64,000 nucleotides of DNA from Actinomyces bovis (GTDB lineage: Bacteria; Actinomycetota; Actinomycetes; Actinomycetales; Actinomycetaceae), in the NCBI RefSeq assembly GCF_900444995.1, contig NZ_UAPQ01000006.1, positions 372,001 to 436,000 of the forward strand. Direction: 5' to 3'. Each line of letters begins with the position of its first letter. The first letter of the stretch is position 1. A model generated the notes under the pieces. That model ran no database searches, was not told where the DNA came from, and saw nothing but the letters and a program-made list of their open reading frames with translations. Below are positions 28,579 through 37,982 of this stretch, one piece after another. The position numbers and the translations under genes were made by a program.

Positions 28579-29979
28579 TTACTTGGCGGCAGCGGGCTCG
28601 CTCTTGGAGGAGTTGCCAGGCTTCTTGGACTGGTTCTCCTTGCCCTCGTTCGCTTCCTTGGCTTCGCCCTCCTCAGCGCCCTCACCCTGCAGGTTGATCG
28701 GCGCCACCGGTTCAGGGAGGTGAGAGGGCACCGGGGAGCCCAAAACACCGCGCATCTCGTCCAGGTAGGTGGTCACGGACTCGCGCTGGCGCTCCAGATC
28801 AGCGAGCTGACGCTGTGCCGACTGCATGATGGTGTCGGCGTCTGTGCGAGCGTCCTGCACAATCTGCTCGGCCTGCTCGCGGGCGGTGCGCAGCGTCTCC
28901 TCCGCGTTGCGCGCGGCGTCGCTCTGGCGCTTGCGGTTCTCCTCATCCGTCTTGGTGCGGACCTGCTCGGCGCGGTCCAGGGCGGCCTGCAGGCGGGCCT
29001 CGGCGTCGGCTGCCTGGGCCTCAGCCTTTTGGATCATTTCCTGGGTGCGGGTGCGAGCGCTCTCGTGTGCCTCGGAGTCTTCCTTCGCGGCGGTCTCGTG
29101 CAAGGCCGCGATCTCCAGCGTGGTCTGCTGGCGCAGTTCCTTGGCCTCAGCGTGAGCTGCGGCGGACTCGTCCTTGGCGGTGCGCAGCAGCTCGGACGCC
29201 TCCTTCTTGGCGGCGCTCAAGAGCTCCTCGGCCTCTGCCTTGCTCTTGTCCAGCAGGCTCTTGGCCTCGGAGCGTGCCGCGGACAGGACCGACTCGGCCT
29301 GCTCGGTGCTGGAGGTGCGCAGCTCCTCAGCCTCGGTGACGGCTGCCTCCAGAGTGGCGGAAGCCTCCTGCTCGGCAGTGATGGTGACCTCGCTGGCCTT
29401 CTTGGTGGCCTGGGCCAGGACCAACTGGGCCTGACGCTCAGCAGCGGAGGTCGCTTCAGAGGTGGAGGCCTCGGTGGAGGCGGTGATCTGCGCAGCCTGG
29501 CGTTCGGCGGCGGCAACGAGCTCGTCGGCGCGGGCCTGCGCATTGGCCATGGTGGTGGAGGATTCGTTCTCTGCGTGGGAGCGCAGCTCTGCGGCGTCGC
29601 GGCGGGCGTCGCCCAGGAGGGTGGCGGCCTCAGACTCGGAACGCTGGGAAAGGGTGGCTGCGTTTTGGCGGGTGCGGCTGAGCAGGGCCTCGGCCTCGCT
29701 GTTGGCCTTAGCCAGGATGGAAGCACTCTGCTCCTCAGCGGAGCGCAGCAGCTGCTCGATGCGGGAGCCCAGGCCGGCGTAGCTGGGCTTCTCCGACTCA
29801 CGGAGCCGCCGCTTGGCTTCTGCGAGCTCGCCGGCGACCGTCATGGCGCGGGCGTCTAGGGCCGCGACCTCGCGGCGCGCATCGGCGAGCTGACGCGTCA
29901 GTGCCTCAAGTCTTTGGTCCACCTGAGCGCGGTCATAACCACGCATCGTAATTGCGAACTCGGTGTATTCGTCGGGCAC
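28579..29979 (-). CDS. DivIVA-domain long coiled-coil protein (FilP/Scy-like)
   Basis: A 466-residue protein. Residues 1-40 (EFAITMRGYDRAQVDQRLEAL) are a DivIVA-type N-terminal motif; residues about 40-410 are an almost uninterrupted Ala/Glu/Arg coiled coil; the tail is acidic and disordered (GEGAEEGEAKEANEGKE). This layout fits actinobacterial polar-growth cytoskeletal proteins such as FilP or Scy of Streptomyces, which scaffold the tip and septum. GTG start with a very strong AGGAGGAG. Its own terminator follows. Confidence 0.8.
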   Translation of the reverse strand: MPDEYTEFAITMRGYDRAQVDQRLEALTRQLADARREVAALDARAMTVAGELAEAKRRLRESEKPSYAGLGSRIEQLLRSAEEQSASILAKANSEAEALLSRTRQNAATLSQRSESEAATLLGDARRDAAELRSHAENESSTTMANAQARADELVAAAERQAAQITASTEASTSEATSAAERQAQLVLAQATKKASEVTITAEQEASATLEAAVTEAEELRTSSTEQAESVLSAARSEAKSLLDKSKAEAEELLSAAKKEASELLRTAKDESAAAHAEAKELRQQTTLEIAALHETAAKEDSEAHESARTRTQEMIQKAEAQAADAEARLQAALDRAEQVRTKTDEENRKRQSDAARNAEETLRTAREQAEQIVQDARTDADTIMQSAQRQLADLERQRESVTTYLDEMRGVLGSPVPSHLPEPVAPINLQGEGAEEGEAKEANEGKENQSKKPGNSSKSEPAAAK

Positions 29980-30355
29980 GACAGTCTCCTCCTAGCAAGG
30001 CGCCTTGGGTAAGGGCGCGGCGTTCAGGGTCAATTTAGGCGGCGGGTCTCAGTGCAGAAAGCCCGAAAAGCAGCCTAACGGTCTAGGGCCACCCAGCGCA
30101 TCTCAAACAACCGGCGTTATCGCACCGTTATTTTAGGTTCAAGGCAAAATCTGAGCCCTGCCTTAGTGGCTTCACTCAGGGGTACGGTGTCCGCTCAGGG
30201 CGCAGGGCATGTGATCCTCCGCCCAGAATGGTGCCATTTCGCGCTTTCTCATGGGACTCTGTTGTCTCGAGTGCTTAGGCGCTCAGGTCCTAGCGCCCCA
30301 GGAAACCGCGCTTTCCTGCCCCGGGCCGCACCTGAAATCCAAGGAGTGCAAACTC
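29980..30355. other. Divergent intergenic region
   Basis: It separates the coiled-coil gene (minus) from the membrane-protein operon (plus). The first 10-20 bp hold the minus-strand ribosome-binding site. The AT-rich core TTATTTTAGG at 30127-30136 is the best promoter zone. AAGGAG at 30341-30346 serves the plus-strand gene. No RNA gene is seen. Confidence 0.5.
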
Positions 30356-31840
30356 GTGAGACGACGTATTCTGAGCGAGATCCTCGCGCTGATCGGCCTG
30401 GTGGTTATTGCCCTGGCAGTCTGCTCGGCGACCATCTGGAAGCCCAGCTCAACAGCGGTCGCATCCCTCACCTCGACGCCGACCTCCGCATATGTGGTCA
30501 CCCGTCCTGGTGTGCTCGGCGTCGCCGACCCTGATGTGACCATCACTGCGACAGCCGCGGATGCCAGCCAGCCCGTCACCATCGCTATCGCACGCTCCGC
30601 TGATGTAAAGGCTTGGCTCGGCTCGGACCCCTACGAGGCAGTTACCGACCTGGACGGTTGGACCAAACTGGTTTCCAAGTCGATCCTCACCTCTTGCGAC
30701 GCCGCTGGCACCGCCGACACTGGCCAGTGCACCCCACTTACGGCCACCGGCGCGAATCCGGCCAGCTCTGACCTGTGGCAGCGGACCGCCACGGGCACTG
30801 GCACTGCCACCCTAAAGTTCAGCGCCACCGACCCCGATCTAGTAGCGCTAGTAGCCACGGACGGAACAGCGCCCGCGCCCAAGCTTTCACTGAGCTGGCC
30901 CCGCACCGTCTCCACACCTTGGCTCATCCCGGGACTAATCCTGGGTGGCCTGCTGCTGCTCTTCGGGGTCTTTGGCTTTGTGTTGGATCTACAACTGCGC
31001 CACCAGGATGAGGAGCGGCGGGCTCGGGCCGCTGAGCGCGCCGCCCACCTGGCAACTGCCGATGGCATCTCCACTGCTGCGATTCCGCAGGTCGGGAAGC
31101 AGGATCGAGTCTTGTCCCGTCGGGAGCAGCGGGAAAAGGAGCGCGTTGAGGCGCAGGGCGCTGACTGGATCGACCCCCGCTCGGGTGAGGTTCAGCCAGG
31201 TGGCGCTGAGGTGCCGCCAATTCCGCTGCCAACCACCGCGCAGCTGCCGCAGGTGGACTTTGAGCCCACGCTCGAACAGATTCGCACGCACACTGGCCTA
31301 GCCCACGGCACCGCCGTCGTTCCGGGCCTAGCAGAGGCCACCGTGGCCGCTCACAGGGCCACTCGGGAGCTGCCAGAGGGACCTGCCTTTGAAACCACAC
31401 CCGAGGAGGCACCCGTAGAGGCCGCACCAGCCCCGGCAGTGCAGGTAACGCCCCAGGCACCAGTGGCGGCCGCCCCTGCGGCCCCGCTTGCCCCAGCGGC
31501 GGTGCCAAGCACCCCGGCTAAGCCGCTGCCCCCAGCTCCGATCATTCCTGAGGGCACCACCGTGGCGGAGGACCTGGTGGTCGCTCCAGTCATCGAGCCA
31601 ATGATTAGCGCCAGTTCCGCAGATCTGACTGACACTAGCCGCATCCCCGTGATCTCGGATGACCCCTACGGGCTTAAGGCCGAACAGTCCACCGTGGACG
31701 TGCACGATCTGCACGAGGCCGCCGCCAGTGAGAGCCACAAAGGTTTTGACACCGAGCAGCTCAGCCGCGATGAGCTCGCCCAGATCTTCGGTGAGTTCCC
31801 CGGCCGCCACGCCGCCAACCCCAACCAGGAGAACGCATGA
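30356..31840 (+). CDS. Two-pass membrane protein with extracytoplasmic domain and Pro/Ala-rich cytoplasmic tail
   Basis: A 494-residue protein. One membrane segment near residues 7-27, an extracytoplasmic domain of about 155 residues with one cysteine pair (SCDAAG...QCT), a second segment near 187-210 (LIPGLILGGLLLLFG), then a long cytoplasmic tail rich in Pro/Ala/Glu. Start is GTG with AAGGAG 9 nt upstream; an upstream frame from 30251 has no ribosome-binding site. The lipoprotein gene overlaps its stop (ATGA), suggesting a shared envelope task. Function unknown. Confidence 0.7.
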   Translation: MRRRILSEILALIGLVVIALAVCSATIWKPSSTAVASLTSTPTSAYVVTRPGVLGVADPDVTITATAADASQPVTIAIARSADVKAWLGSDPYEAVTDLDGWTKLVSKSILTSCDAAGTADTGQCTPLTATGANPASSDLWQRTATGTGTATLKFSATDPDLVALVATDGTAPAPKLSLSWPRTVSTPWLIPGLILGGLLLLFGVFGFVLDLQLRHQDEERRARAAERAAHLATADGISTAAIPQVGKQDRVLSRREQREKERVEAQGADWIDPRSGEVQPGGAEVPPIPLPTTAQLPQVDFEPTLEQIRTHTGLAHGTAVVPGLAEATVAAHRATRELPEGPAFETTPEEAPVEAAPAPAVQVTPQAPVAAAPAAPLAPAAVPSTPAKPLPPAPIIPEGTTVAEDLVVAPVIEPMISASSADLTDTSRIPVISDDPYGLKAEQSTVDVHDLHEAAASESHKGFDTEQLSRDELAQIFGEFPGRHAANPNQENA

Positions 31841-32880
31841 TGACCAGCCGCCGCGCCTTTATCGGAGCCAGCTCCCTGCTAGCCGCTGCCGCGCTGGCCG
31901 CCTGCTCGGAGAAGGTCCCCCAGGTAGCCGCGCCCAGCGCTGACCCCACCGTCAACCCCGTGCTCGACTCTGAGCGCCTAGTGACCGTGCTTGAACGCAT
32001 CCAGAAAGGCGTCGACGCCGCCGACGCCGCCAAGGACCCCAACGCACTCACCGGATACCTGACCGGCCCTGCCGCCAGGATCCGTGCAGAGTCCTACAAC
32101 CTGGCCACTGCGGTTGCGGACGATAAGCGCATTCGCACGCTCAAGACCACCAGCCAGGCCAGTGCCGTGGGCCTCACACAGGACTTCCCCCGCACCGCCA
32201 TCACGGTTACCGAGGGCACCGACACTTCCAATGTGCCGCTGCTGCTGGCGCTGACCCAAGCGGACGCCCGAGCTGACTACCAACTGTGGGGTTGGGTGCA
32301 GGTCTTCGGTGGAGCCACCTTCCCCAAGACCGCCACCGCCGCTGGCGGCTCCAAGCAGATTGCAGCCGACGACGCCAGCCTGGCCGCCACCCCGCAGTCC
32401 GTGCTGGAGGCCTACGTTGACGCCCTCAACAACCCGCAGGGCTCCAACGGCACCGCTTTTGCTGATGACCAACTCCGCCAGCAGGTCGCGCGTGAACGCG
32501 CCACCGATGTCTCAGCTGCCGGCGAGGTCAAGGTGCAGGCAACGGCGGGCAGTGACGGCTTCCAAGGCCTAGCCACCTCAGACGGTGGCGCCGTCGTCCT
32601 GACCACGCTGACCATCACGACAACCTTCAAGCGGACTGCCGCTGGCTCCAAACTCACTCTCAGCAGTGATATCGGCACGATGCTGGGAGAAAACAAGGAG
32701 GTCGTCGGCACAGTGACCGCCACCTATGACGCTATGGTTGCTTTCAGCATTCCAGCCGCTGGCGGGGGGCAAGCAACCGCGCTGGGCGCCGAGGTGGTCT
32801 TAGCAAAGGTTGAGCGAGACGACTCGCAGGCGCCAAGCCCGGCACCGACTGCGACCGCCAGCGCCACAGCTAGAAACTGA
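31837..32880 (+). CDS. Putative lipoprotein, operon partner of the membrane protein
   Basis: A 347-residue secreted lipoprotein. The signal has SRR, a hydrophobic core and a lipobox LAAC (Cys23). The rest is a soluble, mostly alpha/beta protein that I do not recognise, ending in a Pro/Ala/Thr tail. It overlaps the previous gene by 4 nt and is followed after 18 bp by the thioredoxin-TPR gene. Confidence 0.7.
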   Translation: MMTSRRAFIGASSLLAAAALAACSEKVPQVAAPSADPTVNPVLDSERLVTVLERIQKGVDAADAAKDPNALTGYLTGPAARIRAESYNLATAVADDKRIRTLKTTSQASAVGLTQDFPRTAITVTEGTDTSNVPLLLALTQADARADYQLWGWVQVFGGATFPKTATAAGGSKQIAADDASLAATPQSVLEAYVDALNNPQGSNGTAFADDQLRQQVARERATDVSAAGEVKVQATAGSDGFQGLATSDGGAVVLTTLTITTTFKRTAAGSKLTLSSDIGTMLGENKEVVGTVTATYDAMVAFSIPAAGGGQATALGAEVVLAKVERDDSQAPSPAPTATASATARN

Positions 32881-32898
32881 CCTGAATCAGGAGAACCC

Positions 32899-33846
32899 AT
32901 GAGCATGTTCGGGGCCGTAGACCTGTCCCAGCTGGCCCCAGCCAAACCGGCTGGAAACACTGGACGAGCGCAGGCAGCGGGCACCCCACAAGCCCCTGGT
33001 GCCACCGGTCCAGCCGCCCCGAATGCCGCTGGCGCCCTAGTGGTGGACCTGACCGCCACCAACCTGCAGGAAGTCGCTCAGACCAGTACCCGGGTGCCGG
33101 TGGTTATTGCTGTGCACACGGCGCGGGCTGCCGCCTCCCAGCAGGTAGCGGAGCTGTTGGAGGGGCTGGCTCAACAGTACGGTGGCCGTTTCCAGCTGGC
33201 CTTGCTCAACGCTGACACTTCGCCAGAGGTGGCCCAGGCGCTGCAGGTGCGTGGTGTGCCCGCAGCGCTGGGCTTAGTAGCGGGGCAGCCGGTACCGCTG
33301 TTCGAGGGACCCATTGAGGAGCCGCAGTTGCGCTCCTTGCTGGACCGGTTGCTTGAAGTGGCGGCTGCCAACGGCGTCGACGGCGTGCTGGCTGCTGGGG
33401 GAGAAGGCCACGCAGCTGCCCCTGAGCCGGAGGAAACCGAGACTGAACGGGCCGCTCGCGAGGCTATTGAAGCTGGCGACTATGCGGCGGCTGAGGTCAT
33501 TTACGACCGCGCCCTTGCCCAAACGCCGGGGGATGAGAATCTCCGGGTGGCTCGGGAGCAAGTCCGTCTCATGGCGCGCCTTGACGGCCAGGATGCCCAC
33601 AGCCTGCTGGCTGCCTCCGATCTGCCTGACGCCGGGGTAGAGGCACTGCTGGCAGGCGCTGACGCCGCCCTGTCCCTAGGCGATCTGGATGGTTGTTTAG
33701 GGCGAGCCCTGGAAGCGGTGCGTCGCAGCAGCGGGGATGAGCGAGAGACCGCACGCAAACGTCTGCTTGAACTATTCGACGTAATTGGCACCAGCGCCCC
33801 GGAAGTGGTGCGCGCGCGCCGCACCTTGGCCACCCTGCTGTTCTGA
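32899..33846 (+). CDS. Thioredoxin-fold/TPR co-chaperone (CnoX-like)
   Basis: A 315-residue protein: residues about 45-160 are a thioredoxin fold (VVIAVHTARAAASQQVAELL, LALLNADTSPEVAQALQVRGVPAALGL), and residues about 175-315 are tetratricopeptide-like helices. The place of the redox CxxC is taken by HTARAA, with no cysteine, so it should be redox-inactive, as in some CnoX/YbbN holdase proteins that hand clients to GroEL or DnaK. AGGAGA precedes the ATG. Confidence 0.8.
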   Translation: MSMFGAVDLSQLAPAKPAGNTGRAQAAGTPQAPGATGPAAPNAAGALVVDLTATNLQEVAQTSTRVPVVIAVHTARAAASQQVAELLEGLAQQYGGRFQLALLNADTSPEVAQALQVRGVPAALGLVAGQPVPLFEGPIEEPQLRSLLDRLLEVAAANGVDGVLAAGGEGHAAAPEPEETETERAAREAIEAGDYAAAEVIYDRALAQTPGDENLRVAREQVRLMARLDGQDAHSLLAASDLPDAGVEALLAGADAALSLGDLDGCLGRALEAVRRSSGDERETARKRLLELFDVIGTSAPEVVRARRTLATLLF

Positions 33847-33970
33847 GCTGTTCTAAGCCCCCGGCCACCTCTGGCGGAGAGTTCCCGGCGCCGCTGCGAA
33901 CAAATAGTTTAGGCAGACCTCACAGCGCCCGCTCCGTAGTGCCAGGCGGGCGTCCCGGTAGGCTGCGCAG

Positions 33971-34666
33971 GTGCGCGTCGTCATTGCTTCCTGCTCCGTG
34001 GACTACTCCGGGCGTCTGGACGCTCACCTGCCCCGGGCTAACCGCGTCATCATGGTTAAGGCCGACGGCTCCGTCCTAGTTCACTCCGACGGCGGTTCAT
34101 ACAAGCCCCTGAACTGGATGAGCCCACCGGCCACAATGCGCGAGCTGGAACCGGATGAATCTGAAACCGCCGACGGCGTCGCCCAGATTTGGGAAGTCAA
34201 AGCGGCCAAGTCTGACGACTGCCTGCGCATTCGCCTCTACGAGATCCACTCAGAGACCACCGCCGAACTTGGGGTAGACCCGGGCCTTATGAAGGACGGT
34301 GTGGAAGCCCACCTGCAAGAGCTTTTGGCTGAGCAGATCAACCTGCTCGGCCCGGGCTACCGCCTGGTGCGCCGCGAATACCCCACCGCCATCGGCCCCG
34401 TAGATATTCTGGCCAAGGATGAGCAAGGCGGCTCCGTGGCCGTGGAGATCAAGCGCGTAGGCGGCATCGACGGCGTCGAACAGCTGAGCCGCTACCTAGA
34501 GTTGCTGGACCGCGACCCTTTGCTCAGCCCCGTGCGCGGGGTCTTTGCCGCCCAAACCATCAAACCGCAAGCCCGCGTACTCGCCCAGGATCGTGGCATC
34601 CGCTGCCTCCTGCTGGATTACGATGCCATGCGCGGTGTGGATGACCCAGACTCACGGCTCTTCTGA
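33971..34666 (+). CDS. nucS: Mismatch-specific endonuclease NucS (EndoMS)
   Basis: Non-canonical mismatch repair nuclease of actinobacteria and archaea that cuts both strands at mismatches with help from the beta clamp; it replaces MutS/MutL. 231 residues. The N-terminal DNA-binding half starts [16 protein letters not shown]; the C-terminal RecB-like nuclease has GPVDILAKD, the catalytic VAVEIKR and [16 protein letters not shown] lies 6 nt before the GTG start, a leaderless promoter. Confidence 0.96.
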   Translation: MRVVIASCSVDYSGRLDAHLPRANRVIMVKADGSVLVHSDGGSYKPLNWMSPPATMRELEPDESETADGVAQIWEVKAAKSDDCLRIRLYEIHSETTAELGVDPGLMKDGVEAHLQELLAEQINLLGPGYRLVRREYPTAIGPVDILAKDEQGGSVAVEIKRVGGIDGVEQLSRYLELLDRDPLLSPVRGVFAAQTIKPQARVLAQDRGIRCLLLDYDAMRGVDDPDSRLF

Positions 34667-34737
34667 GATGCACCTGCTGAAAAGGTGCTGCTGAGGCGCC
34701 TCTTTTGAGGCTCCAGATGCTCCTCTAACATCGGAAT

Positions 34738-36000
34738 ATGGCGCCAAGTATCAGCGGCAGCACCAAGCCCTGCGGCCCTCGCGACCTATCCCTCATGCGG
34801 ATCATTGCCCACGGGCTGATCCCTGCCACTCGCGCCACCGGCGTGGTTCAGGCTGTCAGCCGGGAACTGGCCATCCAGGGACAACAGGTTTCTGCCGTTC
34901 CACAAGCGCTGCTCAACCGCAGCCAAGCCAAGGGGCGCAGCCAAGTAGATGCGGCCTTCGCTTCCGGCTCGCTGATCCGGTCATGGCCCATGCGCGGCAC
35001 CGTTCACATCACCACCGCTGCGGACCATCATTGGCTGCGTGTGGCGCTCCTGCACCGCATGGATGCCTGGGTTCGCAATTCCGAGCGCAACTACGGCGTG
35101 GATGACCGCCTCCTGGAGCAGGCTCAGCGAGTGGCCCTGGAACTCATCGCCAAAGCGGGGCCACTTAAGCGTGCTGAACTGCTAGAAGCCTGGGACCAGG
35201 AAGGGCTGATGGAGGCCTTCAAAGGTGAGGATGTGAGCAGCTATCGGCGTCGGCACCTGCTCCTGCACCTGCAGATCCGTGGCCTGCTCGCCCAGGGCCC
35301 GCGCCAAGGCAATGAGCACCTAGTGGTGGATGTGCGCGACCTGCCGGGAGCCCACACCGGGCCAGGTGGAGCCAGTGGCGGTGGCAAAGGCACTGATGGT
35401 TACCGCTCCGCCTTAGCGGAGATTGCCCGCCGCTACGCCACCAGCCACGGACCGGTCACCGCCGCTGATCTGTCTCGCTGGACCACGCTGCCGCTGGGGG
35501 AGTCCCGCCGCGCCTTGGAGGACGCCGTCGAGCTGACTAACGCCGCCGACTATGGCTTGGAGGCCGCCGCAGGGCAGGTGCCGCTGGTTCGCGCCATCGT
35601 CGAAGATTGGCCTAACGGGGAGCTACACTGCTTGGCTCCTGAGGAGGCGACACCAGCCCGGCGCCTTAATCCTGAGCTGGTTTACCTGCGGGCCGACCTG
35701 CCCGACCTGCTTGCCGAAAACCGAAAGGACGCCGAGCGCACGCTGTTCATTGGGGCCTTTGACGAGTTGCATGTGGGCTACAAGGACCGCAGGCCACTGA
35801 CAGACGAGGCGGGGGAGCAGCTGATCTGCCCAGGCAAGAACGGTATGTTCCTGCCATTCTTGGTGGACCGTGGGCGCCTGGTGGCCGTGCGCCCCGCCGG
35901 ACGCGGGCTGAATTGGGCGCCGGGGGCGCGCCGCTCAGGACGCCTGGAGCGGGATGTGGAGCGAGCGCTGTCCGAGATGAATCAGCGCCTAGGCCTTTGA
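34738..36000 (+). CDS. Winged-helix DNA-binding domain protein (PF06224 family)
   Basis: A 420-residue member of the family with tandem winged helices related to AlkX/YcaQ DNA glycosylases. Seen: SQAKGRSQVDAAFASGSLIRSWPMRGTVHI, the strand typical of the family, and the C-terminal FLVDRGRLVAVRP. The QxD/QxQ glycosylase motif of YcaQ is not obvious, so glycosylase activity is uncertain. TAACAT lies 6 nt before the ATG. It follows nucS, which hints at DNA repair. Confidence 0.75.
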   Translation: MAPSISGSTKPCGPRDLSLMRIIAHGLIPATRATGVVQAVSRELAIQGQQVSAVPQALLNRSQAKGRSQVDAAFASGSLIRSWPMRGTVHITTAADHHWLRVALLHRMDAWVRNSERNYGVDDRLLEQAQRVALELIAKAGPLKRAELLEAWDQEGLMEAFKGEDVSSYRRRHLLLHLQIRGLLAQGPRQGNEHLVVDVRDLPGAHTGPGGASGGGKGTDGYRSALAEIARRYATSHGPVTAADLSRWTTLPLGESRRALEDAVELTNAADYGLEAAAGQVPLVRAIVEDWPNGELHCLAPEEATPARRLNPELVYLRADLPDLLAENRKDAERTLFIGAFDELHVGYKDRRPLTDEAGEQLICPGKNGMFLPFLVDRGRLVAVRPAGRGLNWAPGARRSGRLERDVERALSEMNQRLGL

Positions 36001-36038
36001 GCCGTCTAGAGGTCTGATGTCCGAGTTAGACTCCGGCC

Positions 36039-37271
36039 ATGAGCAATGCTGCTTTTGCCCTGCGTGGGCGAGTCGTTACCCCCTTCCAGATTATTGAGGA
36101 CGGCGTGGTCGTCCTCGCCGAACGCCACATCGTGTGGGTTGGTCCCGCTGAGGACGCCACCCGGGCCGGCTGGGGCGCTGCCCTGGCCGCCGCCGAGGCT
36201 GCCCCTGAGGGCGGTTACCTCCTCCCCGGCCTCGTCGATGTGCACTGCCACGGTGGAGGGGGCGAGTCCTTCCCCAACGCGGAGACCACCGAGCAGGCCA
36301 TGGTCTCCGTCATGGAGCACCGCCGCCACGGCACCACCTCCCTGGTGGCCTCCTGCGTCACTGCCGCCCCCGAGGTGCTCAAAGAACGCACCAAGGTGCT
36401 TGCCGACCTGTGTGACGCCGGCGAACTGGCTGGTATCCACTTTGAGGGGCCTTTCGTTTCCCTGGAGCGCTGCGGCGCCCAAGACCCCACCTACATCATC
36501 GACCCCGATGCGGCTCTCACCCATGAGCTAATCGAGCTGGGCCGCGGGCACGTCGCCACCATGACCATTGCCCCGGAGAAGCCCCATATCACCGGTGACG
36601 ACGGCGTGGTCGCTGCCCTGATCGAGGGCGGTGCCCTGCCCTCATTCGGTCACACCGACTCTGAAGCTGCCCCAGTGCGCGAAGGTCTAGCCGACGCTTC
36701 CGCTCGTATCAGTGACCGCCTAGAGAAGGGCCTGCCCGTCCGCTCTGGTCGTTCCACCGCCACCCACCTGTTCAACGGCATGCGGCCCATGCATCACCGC
36801 AAGCCCGGCCCGGTGCCCGAGTTCCTTGCAGCTGCCGTCAACGGTGACTGCATCTTGGAGATGATTGGCGACGGTGTGCACCTCAACCCCGCCATCGTGC
36901 TGGACATGTTCGAGACCCTGGGGCGGGAGAACGTCGTACTCATCACCGACGCCATGGCTGCTGCAGGTATGCCAGATGGTGATTACGTGCTCGGCCCCCA
37001 GGCCGTGACGGTTCTCAACGGTGTGGCCCGCCTGACCGGTAAGGACTCTATTGCCGGTGGCACCGCACACCTGCTCGATGTTGTGCGCACCACCTGGAAG
37101 GGCGGGGTGGACCTAGTGGACGCGGTCTTTGCGGCCTCCTGCCAGGGCGCCGAAATCCTGGGCGACGACTCCATCGGGGCCCTGGAGGCCGGCATGTGGG
37201 CCGATGTGCTGGTAACTGACGCCGACCTTCACCCGGTGACCGTCATCCGTCGCGGCGAGAGGGTCGAGTAA
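36039..37271 (+). CDS. nagA: N-acetylglucosamine-6-phosphate deacetylase
   Basis: Removes acetate from GlcNAc-6-P in amino-sugar use and wall recycling. 410 residues of the amidohydrolase fold. It has LVDVHCHGGGG (metal ligands), HFEGPF, SFGHTDSE, ATHLFNGM and the catalytic aspartate in VLITDAMAAAG. TAGACT lies 6 nt before the ATG. No nagB or nag operon flanks it here. Confidence 0.94.
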   Translation: MSNAAFALRGRVVTPFQIIEDGVVVLAERHIVWVGPAEDATRAGWGAALAAAEAAPEGGYLLPGLVDVHCHGGGGESFPNAETTEQAMVSVMEHRRHGTTSLVASCVTAAPEVLKERTKVLADLCDAGELAGIHFEGPFVSLERCGAQDPTYIIDPDAALTHELIELGRGHVATMTIAPEKPHITGDDGVVAALIEGGALPSFGHTDSEAAPVREGLADASARISDRLEKGLPVRSGRSTATHLFNGMRPMHHRKPGPVPEFLAAAVNGDCILEMIGDGVHLNPAIVLDMFETLGRENVVLITDAMAAAGMPDGDYVLGPQAVTVLNGVARLTGKDSIAGGTAHLLDVVRTTWKGGVDLVDAVFAASCQGAEILGDDSIGALEAGMWADVLVTDADLHPVTVIRRGERVE

Positions 37272-37372
37272 GGCCGCCGTGCCGAGCGCCCGGGACTCCT
37301 GAGACCGGATGGTCGCAGAAGCCCCGGGCGCGACGTGCCGTTCCGCCGTCGTGGGCGCCGGCATCGTGGGTG

Positions 37373-37981
37373 TCAGCGTCGTCGCGGCGTGCGCAGGCGT
37401 ACCAGGTCCGCGAACGAGCGGGTCCAGGCCGCCAGGAACTCCTCCGTGCTGGCACTGGTGACACGGCCCTCCGCGTCGAGGAACGTGCCGGTGGATCCCA
37501 GGAACGCCTCCGGCTGCCCCGTCATCGGCATGTCGAAGTAGCTCAGTGCCAGGCGCAGGTTCTTGTGCGCGCTGTAGCCTCCCAGCCGTCCGACCGAGTG
37601 ACTCACGATCCCGGTGGGAAGCTCACGCCACACGCTGGCGCCGGCGGGGCGTGAGCCGACGTCGACGGCGTTCTTGAGGCAGGCGGGGACCGTCCTGTTG
37701 TTCTCCGGGGTGACGAACAGGACGCCGTCGACGGAGGCGACGTCCCGGCGGAAGCGACGGTACTGCTCTGGCAGGGGCTTGTCCTGGACCGCAGGGTCGT
37801 CGTAGTCGGCGTCGTACAGGGGCAGGTCCCCGATGTCGACGCGCAGTGTCTCGACGTCGTCGGGGAGCATGGTGGTGATCACGCGGGCGATCGCCTGGGA
37901 GCGCGAGCGACGGCGCAGGCTCCCGGTGATGACGGCGACGCGCAGGACAGGCTGGCTGGTGGTCACGGGGTCGGTCGTCAT
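37373..37981 (-). CDS. NAD(P)H-dependent FMN reductase, third gene of the nrdI-nrdF operon
   Basis: A 202-residue flavodoxin-like protein. VAVITGSLRRRSRSQAIA is the FMN phosphate-binding loop and FVTPENNRTVPACLKNAVD is the isoalloxazine loop of the NADPH-dependent FMN reductase family. The ATG at 37981 lies 1 bp after the nrdF stop, so it is almost certainly co-translated with it. NrdI must be reduced to work, and its reductase is unknown in most bacteria; this protein is a natural candidate here, by position only. Confidence 0.85.
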   Translation of the reverse strand: MTTDPVTTSQPVLRVAVITGSLRRRSRSQAIARVITTMLPDDVETLRVDIGDLPLYDADYDDPAVQDKPLPEQYRRFRRDVASVDGVLFVTPENNRTVPACLKNAVDVGSRPAGASVWRELPTGIVSHSVGRLGGYSAHKNLRLALSYFDMPMTGQPEAFLGSTGTFLDAEGRVTSASTEEFLAAWTRSFADLVRLRTPRRR

Positions 37982-37982
37982 C

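Noticed and set aside
30127-30150. Possible DtxR box (TTTTAGGTTCAAGG)
   Set aside because: Only the left half TTAGGTT fits the consensus; the right half does not complement it.
37286-37331. Terminator between nagA and the flavin reductase gene
   Set aside because: Nine-bp arms (GCGCCCGGG/CCCGGGCGC) are separated by 28 nt; too loose to list as a feature.
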